Part shown: in pieces, positions 1 through 7,044 of the stretch
Position numbering within the stretch: position 1 is the first letter of the stretch
Layout of the letters: each line of letters starts with the position of its first letter
DNA from: Chroococcidiopsidaceae cyanobacterium CP_BM_RX_35
Lineage (GTDB): Bacteria > Cyanobacteriota > Cyanobacteriia > Cyanobacteriales > Chroococcidiopsidaceae
Length of the DNA: 11,790 nt
Direction: 5' to 3'
NCBI GenBank assembly: GCA_019242465.1
Contig: JAFAVL010000758.1
Location: 1-11,790 of the forward strand
Notes under the pieces: generated by a model
What the model was told of the DNA's origin: nothing
Seen by the model: only the letters and a program-made list of their open reading frames with translations
Databases searched by the model: none
Made by a program: the position numbers and the translations under genes

Positions 1-262
1 CTGGACGATTGCGGAGTAGATTTGGATCTTCAGGGGGAATTTTGCTATCGGGATCGTCATCTGGAAAGCCGACAAAACCACCTAGAGGAATCGCCCGGAT
101 AGCATATTCTGTTTCTGTACCTTGGTATTTCCACAAAACGGGACCAAAGCCTAGAGAGAAGCGATTGACGTGAATCCCCTGAGACCGTGCGGCAATGAAG
201 TGTCCCAGTTCATGTACCACGATGAGGAGAGCTAAAACTGCGATCGCTGCCAAAACTGACAT
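1..262 (-). CDS. rseP: RseP-type site-2 membrane metalloprotease, N-terminal part (runs off the window edge)
   Basis: I translated this by hand from the ATG at 262 on the minus strand. It gives 87 codons open to base 1, so only the N-terminus is present. The first helix carries the zinc-binding HELGH motif at residues 17-21 (HExxH), followed by an NRFSLGFGP segment and IPLGGFVG, all hallmarks of M50 site-2 proteases. The family cleaves transmembrane substrates such as anti-sigma factors inside the membrane. The gene starts 52 bp beyond the serS stop on the same strand, so co-transcription with serS is likely; this order is common in cyanobacteria. The Shine-Dalgarno is weak. The PDZ domain and the second catalytic motif lie outside the window. 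The family call is secure; the gene symbol is by family. Confidence 0.93.
   Translation of the reverse strand, partial: MSVLAAIAVLALLIVVHELGHFIAARSQGIHVNRFSLGFGPVLWKYQGTETEYAIRAIPLGGFVGFPDDDPDSKIPPEDPNLLRNRP
240..247. repeat. HIP1 octamer GCGATCGC (one of four)
   Basis: This perfect HIP1 palindrome lies inside rseP. The others are at 1460-1467 (serS), 8763-8770 (loop and stem of hairpin 2 in the RNA region) and 9819-9826 (xth). HIP1 abundance is a hallmark of many cyanobacterial genomes and supports the taxonomic call. Confidence 0.85.
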
Positions 263-314
263 AGCAAACTTTAATCTTATTCAACATTTCTTCAATTCTA
301 GATTGTTACACCTG

Positions 315-1706
<1,392 letters not shown>

Positions 1707-2285
1707 CTACTTCACCCGATTGAGCAGAACCAGCGAAGCAACTAGCCCAGCAAAGTGGGCAGCAACGATGTTTGTATTTGCTTGTACTACAAAGATATCT
1801 ACTGGACGGATGACCTCAGCGGGGTTGGAGAGTACCGCTCCGACTCCTTGGGGTAGGGACAATGACCTAAGTAGGAGAGCACCAGCAATAGCTTGCGCTC
1901 CTACAATAGTCAGCGACATTCCTACCAAATTCACCAGCAATCCAAACCATAGGATACGAATCGCATCGGCTTTGCGCGGACGTTGGCTAGCGTTGGGAGA
2001 TTGTAGCTGTCTGCCGATTCTGGTGTAGCGGAAAGCAAGATATCCGCCTAAGCCTAGGGTAGCAACTCCAACCACTGCAAAGAAGATACCGAACCCCGTC
2101 CCCGAACTTTGCTGGTTTTGGGCACCTGCCACACCGCGACTAAAGCTAGCAAATAATAAAACTATGACTGAAATTATGCCTAGGACTAGCTGAATCCATA
2201 AGCTAGCCCAGCCCGCGAATCGAAAAAACACAGCAATTTGCCGGAGCGCTGAGGGGAGCGATTGAGAGTCTGGCTTTTCTGGCAT
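1707..2285 (-). CDS. DUF3611 family membrane protein (Tic21/PIC1-like)
   Basis: The 192-residue protein has a soluble N-terminus and about four predicted membrane segments (near 28-49, 65-86, 111-136 and 172-189). The sequence pattern matches what I know of DUF3611: an N-terminal RFAGWASLWIQLVLG, a central RKADAIRILWFGLLVNLVGM and a C-terminal QANTNIVAAHFAGLV. In plants this family includes Tic21/PIC1 of the chloroplast inner envelope, for which protein import and iron uptake roles have both been proposed. Cyanobacterial members are presumed plasma-membrane or thylakoid proteins of uncertain transport role. The ATG at 2285 is preceded by AGGGA at a suitable distance. It lies upstream of serS on the same strand with a 114-bp gap, so transcriptional linkage is possible. 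Family confidence is high; function is not settled. Confidence 0.88.
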   Translation of the reverse strand: MPEKPDSQSLPSALRQIAVFFRFAGWASLWIQLVLGIISVIVLLFASFSRGVAGAQNQQSSGTGFGIFFAVVGVATLGLGGYLAFRYTRIGRQLQSPNASQRPRKADAIRILWFGLLVNLVGMSLTIVGAQAIAGALLLRSLSLPQGVGAVLSNPAEVIRPVDIFVVQANTNIVAAHFAGLVASLVLLNRVK

Positions 2286-2611
2286 GTTCGTCCCTAATGG
2301 GCGTGACTAAGATCGATCCTTATCACGCTTAGCTCCCTCTACTAAAGCATCTCAGGAGAGACTAGAGACAAGAATCCACACTCTATTTTTTTGGCTTGCA
2401 ACTTTCTCATCTCTTAGCAGATTTTTTTTACCATTAGTCTAAGTATAAAATTCAGTGGTTGTTGTATATTATATATTACCGAAAGGTATAACACTAAGAA
2501 AGTATCGAGCTGCTGAGGCGCTTCTTGCTTAGCGGTGAAGCTGAAGCGCGACAGAACACTAACAAGCATGAAAGGACAGGCTTGATGGCAAATGTTTAGT
2601 AGGTCGAACCT
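2286..2611. other. Divergent intergenic region between DUF3611 and padR
   Basis: This 326-bp region has no convincing gene. It should hold promoters for DUF3611 (minus) and for the PadR gene (plus), but I could not fix a clean -35/-10 pair for either. Visible items are an AT-rich, near-palindromic stretch at 2464-2478 (GTATATTATATATTA), a T-run at 2422-2429, and a strong GC-rich hairpin at 2518-2549. The AT-rich stretch is a plausible operator or -10 region for the regulator, which is inference. Confidence 0.5.
2518..2549 (+). promoter_or_regulatory. Hairpin in the presumed 5' leader of padR
   Basis: GCGCTTC at 2518-2524 is perfectly complementary to GAAGCGC at 2543-2549. Inside it, GCTT and AAGC form a second 4-bp helix around the loop AGCGGTG, separated by a small TT/T internal loop. 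No T-run follows, so it is not a typical intrinsic terminator. It sits 62 nt before the padR start and could shape the leader RNA or act as a protein-binding palindrome. The role is unknown. Confidence 0.5.
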
Positions 2612-2974
2612 ATGCAACTTGAGGATATCTACAAGTTCTTTCAAAGCCCTCCTCCAATTTATCTATGTCAGGAATTAGCGGTGTGTTATGTCCTATCAGT
2701 GTTGTTAAGGGGAGAATCTTACGGAACAGAGCTAATCCAGCAACTGGAGAGTGAACACCCACTCTATCGACTTTCTGATACAGTCCTATACGGAGCACTG
2801 AAATTTCTAGAGGATGAAAAGGCGATCACTGGTTATTGGAAGAAAGTTGAGGGACGCGGACGTCCTCGGCGGATGTATCAAGTCTCTCCTCAATGGCTAA
2901 TGCCTGCTGAGGACTTAGCTGGTCTTTGGCATGAATATGCGCATCGAGGGCTACGGGTAACGAACTATAGTTGA
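2612..2974 (+). CDS. PadR family transcriptional regulator
   Basis: The 120-residue protein carries a PadR winged-helix domain over most of its length. The first helices and recognition region span about 23-70 (VCYVLSVLLRGESYGTELIQ, then LSDTVLYGALKFLEDEKAI). The wing contains the typical GRGRPRRMYQVS at about 84-95. PadR proteins usually repress transcription from short palindromes, often their own promoter. The circadian factor Pex of Synechococcus elongatus belongs to this superfamily, so a Pex-like identity is possible, but I cannot confirm orthology. The ATG at 2612 is preceded by TAGGT about 10 nt away. The CCB-like gene begins 27 bp downstream on the same strand, so the two probably form an operon. 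Confidence 0.9.
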   Translation: MQLEDIYKFFQSPPPIYLCQELAVCYVLSVLLRGESYGTELIQQLESEHPLYRLSDTVLYGALKFLEDEKAITGYWKKVEGRGRPRRMYQVSPQWLMPAEDLAGLWHEYAHRGLRVTNYS

Positions 2975-3001
2975 AGAAGTTGCCGCATATAACAAACTGT
3001 C

Positions 3002-3523
3002 GTGAATCCTGCTATTTTCTCATCCACCCTCTTATTAACCTTGTTGTTATTTGTCGGGTTGTTTTTCTTTATCCGTGCCTCGGTCAAAGAGCGAATACAA
3101 GAGGTCAAACTCATATCTGAGCAAGCTCAAGAAACTCTAATGGCTCAGTTGCAACAATATATGCAAGAGCGTTCCTACCAAGTGGCGAGGGTAGATGCCC
3201 AGCAGAATCAAGTCACGTTTGAAGGCTTTGTCCGACCCAGCGTGTTTCTAGCAATTTTTCTGACAGCCTTGGCAGCAGCCGGAATTCTTTGTCTATCACT
3301 GGTTTTGTCGCTGCTGTTTCCCAGACTGAGTGTGTTTGTTCTCGGGTTAGTGCTACTATCACCTATAGCTGGCGTTTTTTACTGGAAAAGAGCGGGACGT
3401 AGAGAACAGGTGTTGCTCAAGCTAGAAGCAGTAGGTAGCGAAACATCCCAGCTGCAAAGCCAGCTTACTGTCATTGCCCACCGCGACGAACTCCTTGAGC
3501 TACGAAAAGCACTAAAGTTATAA
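3002..3523 (+). CDS. Cofactor assembly of complex C subunit B (CCB-like), cytochrome b6f maturation
   Basis: The 173-residue protein has an N-terminal membrane helix (about 6-24), a soluble helical stretch, then a hydrophobic hairpin of two helices (about 82-106 and 110-128), and an ORF end rich in charged helix. The segment EGFVRPSVFLAIFLTALAAA resembles the CCB (HCF208/CCB2-CCB4) family as I remember it. In algae and plants these thylakoid proteins help attach heme c(i) covalently to cytochrome b6. Assignment to this family is from pattern memory, not a search. GTG at 3002 is the first usable start because an in-frame TAA lies at 2990-2992. The ribosome binding site is poor, which suggests translation coupled to the padR gene 27 bp upstream. 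Confidence 0.72.
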   Translation: MNPAIFSSTLLLTLLLFVGLFFFIRASVKERIQEVKLISEQAQETLMAQLQQYMQERSYQVARVDAQQNQVTFEGFVRPSVFLAIFLTALAAAGILCLSLVLSLLFPRLSVFVLGLVLLSPIAGVFYWKRAGRREQVLLKLEAVGSETSQLQSQLTVIAHRDELLELRKALKL

Positions 3524-3524
3524 C

Positions 3525-3550
3525 CCCTGAGAAACTAATATTTCTCAGGG
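3525..3550. terminator. Perfect 10-bp hairpin between convergent genes
   Basis: CCCTGAGAAA at 3525-3534 and TTTCTCAGGG at 3541-3550 are perfectly complementary around the loop CTAATA. It starts one base after the CCB stop and lies 29 bp from the end of the convergent DUF3155 gene. It could therefore stop transcripts from both sides. There is no proper T-run on either side, so it may act as a 3' stabiliser or need help to terminate. Confidence 0.65.
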
Positions 3551-3579
3551 ATTACAGCCCTATAGCCATCGATTCAGTC

Positions 3580-3897
3580 TCAACGGCTGCGCACAGCAAC
3601 AGGTTCCTTCTCCGGCGGGTTTTCTAACACCCGCAGACTAGGAAACAAGAAATGATTTTCTTCCACGTATTGCGCCCCAAATAGCCCCTTTTCTGCCCAG
3701 AAATAACGGTCTGTTGTGTGTTCATTCCGTTTAACGAGTAGCAGCGCTGGTGGCGAGATCCCCTCAGCCTGAATAAACTTTCGAGCTGCTGTGACGGGTT
3801 TCTCTTCGCCACTTTCGATGCTATATTGAGGCACATGCTCGAGGATACGGCGCCCCTCTTGGCGACGACGACTTTTGCGCTTCCGTCTCCTTGCCAA
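3580..3897 (-). CDS. DUF3155 domain-containing protein
   Basis: This 105-residue cyanobacterial protein has unknown function. The N-terminus is strongly basic (ARRRKRKSRRRQEGRR), followed by KPVTAARKFIQAEG, PPALLLVKRNEHTTDRYFWAEKG and GAQYVEENHFLFPSLR, which I recognise as the DUF3155 pattern. The basic tail suggests binding to RNA, DNA or acidic protein, which is inference. The start is TTG at 3897. No methionine codon occurs anywhere in the frame, an in-frame TAG sits five codons upstream, and AGGAGGG stands 7-8 nt before the TTG. These make the TTG assignment firm. The 5' leader holds a nested hairpin, listed separately. Confidence 0.88.
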   Translation of the reverse strand: MARRRKRKSRRRQEGRRILEHVPQYSIESGEEKPVTAARKFIQAEGISPPALLLVKRNEHTTDRYFWAEKGLFGAQYVEENHFLFPSLRVLENPPEKEPVAVRSR

Positions 3898-3904
3898 CCT
3901 CTTG

Positions 3905-3911
3905 CCCTCCT
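3905..3911 (-). promoter_or_regulatory. Strong Shine-Dalgarno deciding the TTG start of DUF3155
   Basis: On the minus strand the leader reads TAGGAGGGCAAGAGG and then TTG. The AGGAGGG core is near-perfect anti-16S complement at normal spacing. It supports initiation at the rare TTG codon of 3897. Confidence 0.75.
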
Positions 3912-3921
3912 ACTATTTTAC

Positions 3922-3961
3922 ACTGGCGATTGTAGTTATGGTTACAAAAGCCGTCGCCAGT
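3922..3961 (-). promoter_or_regulatory. Nested inverted repeat in the DUF3155 upstream region
   Basis: The outer arms ACTGGCGA (3922-3929) and TCGCCAGT (3954-3961) are perfect complements. Inside, TTGTA (3930-3934) and TACAA (3943-3947) form a second helix stacked directly on the left arm, with an AAGCCG bulge on the right. In an RNA this gives a 13-bp bulged hairpin about 25 nt before the TTG start. It may be a leader structure or an operator shared with the divergent histidine kinase promoter region. Confidence 0.5.
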
Positions 3962-3972
3962 ATATCTGCTTG

Positions 3973-3988
3973 AATTCAAAATATCAAC
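3973..3988 (+). repeat. 16-nt exact repeat, copy 1 (AATTCAAAATATCAAC)
   Basis: The 16-mer occurs identically at 10230-10245. Both copies are intergenic and lie upstream of plus-strand genes. AATTCAAAAT-type words are abundant in cyanobacterial intergenic DNA, so this may be a dispersed low-complexity element. Confidence 0.55.
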
Positions 3989-4129
3989 CTGTGTTAAGTT
4001 TATGATACAAATATCAGAATGAGAGGCAAAAGTCCAAACCTGAACTATCTCTTAGAAAATTGCCCCTGTCTAGAGCCACAAATCAGAATTGGGAAAGTCT
4101 TAATAAGATAGAGAGAATAGAGTTACAGG

Positions 4130-4149
4130 CAACTGTCATGCTGCAGTTG
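4130..4149 (+). promoter_or_regulatory. Short inverted repeat just before the histidine kinase start
   Basis: CAACTG (4130-4135) and CAGTTG (4144-4149) are perfect complements with an 8-nt loop, ending 19 nt before the ATG at 4169. It could be an operator half-site pair or a small leader hairpin. It is short enough to be coincidental. Confidence 0.3.
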
Positions 4150-4168
4150 ATGAGTTAAGGTTGACTTC

Positions 4169-5488
4169 ATGCTAACGTCTGCTAGTTCTGAGTTTATTAC
4201 TCTGTGTCGCTCCCAAGTTGCCTTACTAAATCAAGGACTAGGAGCAGATCTGAGTATTGTGTACTTGACAAAAGAACTGGTGGAGGGAGAGATGTCTAAA
4301 GCAGGGCTGATTCCAGTGGTGGCTTACCCAGAAGCAGGCATGTGGGCAGGGGCAAATACTTTAGCGCTCCTGCCAGCAGCAACGAGCGACGACTCCTTAA
4401 TCTTAGAGACACCCGCGGAGACAGAGATAACATCTGTAGCAGTACCTATCCAGTTACAGGAGTCAGACCACTTTCTCAAGAGTGAACACTCAATTGTTTT
4501 ACCCCTAATTCATGAGGGAGTGGTGCTGGGATTATTGGTGACAGGTCGGGAAGACAGAGCTTGGAGTGAGCGAGAGCGTTCGGAAATAGAACGGATTGCT
4601 CAAACCCTGACGCTGGCTAGATTGCTAGATCAGCAGCGAGAATGGGCTTTGGCAAAGCTGAGTCAACAGCAACGCCTGCAAGCTGAGCAGCGCGATTTGC
4701 TCCACAACCTATTGCACCAGTTCCGCAATTCCTTGATGGCTTTGCGGACGTTCGGCAAATTGCTGCTTAAGCGTCTCATACCAGGAGATAGCAACCATGG
4801 AGTCGCAGCTAACCTGGTGCGGGAGAGCGATCGTCTGCAAGATTTACTCCAACAGTTTGATCAGGTGATCGACCTGACGCTAGACGACTTGAAGCTGAAC
4901 AAATCGTTGCTGCCAGCGCCGCTACTCATGGAAGCAACGCTACAGCCAGCCACCAAACCCATGCTGTTGTTGCCTGATGCTGAGGCTAAGGCAGATACTT
5001 CTTGCCTGGTGGCTGATGTCCTAGAACCACTGTTGGCGTCAGCTCAGGCAATCGCTCAGGAGCGCCATCTTGGCATCCGAAGCAAAATTCCTCCCAACTT
5101 ACCGCCAGTCAGGGCAAACGCTAGGGCATTACGGGAAGTTTTAAGTAATCTCATCGACAATGCTTTGAAATACACACCATCTGGCGGACAAATTTCTATT
5201 GATGCTGGGCAAGAGCGGGGGAATTTGCAAGGTATTGCCATTAGTGACACTGGACCAGGAATTCCCCCACAAGATTTGAATCGTATCTTTGAGCGGCATT
5301 ATCGGGGGATACAGGCAGAAACCGAAATTCCTGGGACAGGGTTAGGTTTAGCAATTGCCAAGGAGTTAGTTGAGCAGATGCAAGGAGAAATAGAAGTTAA
5401 GAGCCCCACTTGGTCCTATACAGAAGGTTCAGAGACTAGCCCTGGAACGACTTTTACCGTTTGGTTGCCGTCTCTGTCAAAGATCTGA
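4169..5488 (+). CDS. GAF sensor histidine kinase, Hik2/CSK-like
   Basis: The 439-residue protein has no membrane segment and is probably cytoplasmic. An N-terminal GAF-like domain (about 5-155) is followed by a HisKA dimerisation helix with the phospho-acceptor His183 in LLHQFRNSLMALRTFGKLLL. The ATPase domain shows an N box (SNLIDNALKYTP, about 326-337), G1 (DTGPGIP, 360-366), an F-box-like IFERHYRG and G2 (GTGLGLAIAK, 389-398). The HQFRN..ALRTFGKLLLKRL block is the signature I associate with cyanobacterial Hik2 and chloroplast sensor kinase CSK, which respond to redox and salt and signal to Rre1/RppA. Cys13, in TLCRSQV, is at the place where Hik2/CSK carry the conserved cysteine linked to an Fe-S cluster. 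The ATG at 4169 has AAGG 8 nt upstream. No response regulator is adjacent, so it is an orphan kinase. Confidence 0.88.
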   Translation: MLTSASSEFITLCRSQVALLNQGLGADLSIVYLTKELVEGEMSKAGLIPVVAYPEAGMWAGANTLALLPAATSDDSLILETPAETEITSVAVPIQLQESDHFLKSEHSIVLPLIHEGVVLGLLVTGREDRAWSERERSEIERIAQTLTLARLLDQQREWALAKLSQQQRLQAEQRDLLHNLLHQFRNSLMALRTFGKLLLKRLIPGDSNHGVAANLVRESDRLQDLLQQFDQVIDLTLDDLKLNKSLLPAPLLMEATLQPATKPMLLLPDAEAKADTSCLVADVLEPLLASAQAIAQERHLGIRSKIPPNLPPVRANARALREVLSNLIDNALKYTPSGGQISIDAGQERGNLQGIAISDTGPGIPPQDLNRIFERHYRGIQAETEIPGTGLGLAIAKELVEQMQGEIEVKSPTWSYTEGSETSPGTTFTVWLPSLSKI

Positions 5489-5525
5489 ATCTACCAGATA
5501 TCTCTACATCTGCTCGCTCGCCTAC

Positions 5526-6461
5526 CTACAGCACGCTAAGCGAATGCAAGTAATGCTGCAATAGACCAATAAACACTTCTGGTACCTCTAGATGCGGTAA
5601 GACTCCTGCTTGCGCTATGGTTTGAAAGTCTCGAATTGCTTGAGGATTTAGCTGTGCCAAACGCTTTCCTAGCTTGACACTGGTAAATTGCGCCTGTTCG
5701 CCCCAGAAGATAACCGTAGGTACAGTAAGTTGCTGCATATATAGAGCCAGGTCAAAGTAAAGATCTCCTCGCAGAAAAGCTAGAGCTGCATATTCAGCAT
5801 GAGGTTGTTGGGCTGATGCCAAATAAGCCTCCACCATCTCTTGAGACACTCGCTCTGGTTTGGCAAAGAGAAACTGCTGCAAGAAGTTGGACACAGCAAC
5901 TTCATTTTTAGCACCAAGGGCATAAATCAAGCGATCTAACAATGGCGTACTGATCACCTGTAGTGGGAGTCGGCGACCTGCTCCCTGCCCAAAGTCATCA
6001 AATCCCGATGGGCAAACAAGCAACAGCGCTTGGAATAAATCTGGTTGTTGAATTGCTAGGCGGATAGTGAGAGCAGCCGTCAGGGAAGAGGCAATGACTG
6101 TTACGGGCGAATGACTTCTCTGTTGGATAAACTCTGCCAGCGTTGTTAGATAGTCAGCAATTTGGTAATCTCGCACTGGATGAGCCGACTGACCCCAACC
6201 AATTAAGTCTGGAGCTAATATGCGATAATCACTAGCAAAGGCAGGGTAGACTTTCGACCATTCGTAAGCAGAAGCACCGCCGCCAAAGTTGTGCAGAAAT
6301 ATTAATGGAGTTGACCCCTCAGTGTCTGAAATTGACCAAGGCGCAAACATCTGGGTGTAGTAAACCATTGAACCCAAAGATGTTTCTATAACTTGCTGCC
6401 CGAAGCCAGAGGGATGAAATCGCAGCAGGTTTTTCAAAACGGTCGATTGTGGTGCATACAT
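5526..6461 (-). CDS. Alpha/beta fold hydrolase with altered catalytic motifs
   Basis: The 311-residue protein has the alpha/beta hydrolase order. An oxyanion-loop motif HNFGGG lies at 57-62, then DLIGWGQSAHP at 85-95, a nucleophile elbow, a helical cap around 160-235, and a C-terminal LPHLEVPEVF with the likely catalytic His290. The elbow reads ASSLT (Ser126 as the candidate nucleophile) instead of GxSxG. The usual acid position in WGExD is alanine here (WGEQAQF, 253-259). The substrate is unknown. The ATG at 6461 is only weakly preceded by a Shine-Dalgarno, but the residues after it (RFHPSGFGQQVIETSLG) look like the conserved start of the cyanobacterial group. It converges with the histidine kinase gene, leaving 37 bp. 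Confidence 0.85.
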   Translation of the reverse strand: MYAPQSTVLKNLLRFHPSGFGQQVIETSLGSMVYYTQMFAPWSISDTEGSTPLIFLHNFGGGASAYEWSKVYPAFASDYRILAPDLIGWGQSAHPVRDYQIADYLTTLAEFIQQRSHSPVTVIASSLTAALTIRLAIQQPDLFQALLLVCPSGFDDFGQGAGRRLPLQVISTPLLDRLIYALGAKNEVAVSNFLQQFLFAKPERVSQEMVEAYLASAQQPHAEYAALAFLRGDLYFDLALYMQQLTVPTVIFWGEQAQFTSVKLGKRLAQLNPQAIRDFQTIAQAGVLPHLEVPEVFIGLLQHYLHSLSVL

Positions 6462-6525
6462 CTTGCTGCTCTGTTGGAATTTGCATAGCTCTTAGGAGCC
6501 AAATCAAACGAAGTGCATCAACTAC

Positions 6526-6615
6526 GCGACATTCAATCCTACCTATACACCCAAATTCCGCTTTCAAAGGCAATACACATTTGTGTTGCAACCTTCGATT
6601 AGAGCGACATTCAAT
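6526..6615. repeat. 12-nt direct repeat GCGACATTCAAT, two copies
   Basis: The word occurs at 6526-6537 and 6604-6615, 78 bp apart, in the 187-bp gap between the alpha/beta hydrolase and the small protein gene. It may be a binding site pair or chance. Nothing else stands out in this gap. Confidence 0.35.
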
Positions 6616-6648
6616 TCAGTGCTCCCATACCTGCCTAATTGTTCTACG

Positions 6649-6831
6649 TTAAACCGCTGTATCCTCTCGGTTAAGCTGGCGCTCAATCGTATCGATAGCT
6701 GCGTTGATTCCTGCTAATCTAGTTTCTAAATCGTCCCGCATCCACTTAAGGAACTTGAGTTTGCGTTCCTGATAGGTTTTATGAGAGGGAGGCTCAGTAC
6801 CCCAGCAAGCGTTACCCCAGAAAGGAAACAT
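6649..6831 (-). CDS. Small conserved-looking cyanobacterial protein of unknown function
   Basis: The 60-residue product starts MFPFWGNACWGTEPPSHKTY and continues into a charged, probably coiled-coil helix (KFLKWMRDDLETRLAGINAA, then DTIERQLNRED). The frame is open further upstream to an ATG at 6912. I placed the start at the ATG of 6831 because AAGGTGG stands directly upstream on the minus strand at good spacing, and the longer N-terminus looks unrelated. The layout of a short aromatic N-terminus plus an amphipathic helix suggests a small partner or adaptor protein, which is inference. I have a recollection of similar small proteins in other cyanobacteria but cannot name a family. Confidence 0.65.
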   Translation of the reverse strand: MFPFWGNACWGTEPPSHKTYQERKLKFLKWMRDDLETRLAGINAAIDTIERQLNREDTAV

Positions 6832-6996
6832 AGTCCACCTTGAAAGCTTCTTTACTACTATCTTGACCGAAATTTCTCGCAATGGCTCGATCAAAAGAAT
6901 AGCGGTTCCCATAGTCTCCTAACTCTAGTTCATTCAGCCTATCTGCAATCACATACTTGGTAATAAAGCTGGTTTAGCGAAAGCTCTCAAATGAGT

Positions 6997-7023
6997 AGCC
7001 TGCAACCATTCCAGGTGCAGGCT
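6997..7023 (-). terminator. Hairpin downstream of the PEP-CTERM gene
   Basis: AGCCTGCA (6997-7004) and TGCAGGCT (7016-7023) are perfect complements around an 11-nt loop, 21 bp past the stop of the PEP-CTERM gene. There is no T-run on the minus-strand side, so this is a terminator-like or 3'-protective hairpin rather than a textbook terminator. Confidence 0.5.
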
Positions 7024-7044
7024 GTGAAGCAAGCCTTTTTAAAG

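Noticed and set aside
1720..2028. Plus-strand 102-codon frame
   Set aside because: It is antisense to the well supported DUF3611 membrane protein, with no ribosome site or family resemblance.
4089..4109. Promoter TTGGGA ... TAAGAT before the histidine kinase
   Set aside because: The spacing is only 9 bp, far too short for a sigma70 promoter.
6319..6652. Frames overlapping the start of the alpha/beta hydrolase on both strands
   Set aside because: They are partly antisense or out of frame with the hydrolase and show no protein-like pattern.
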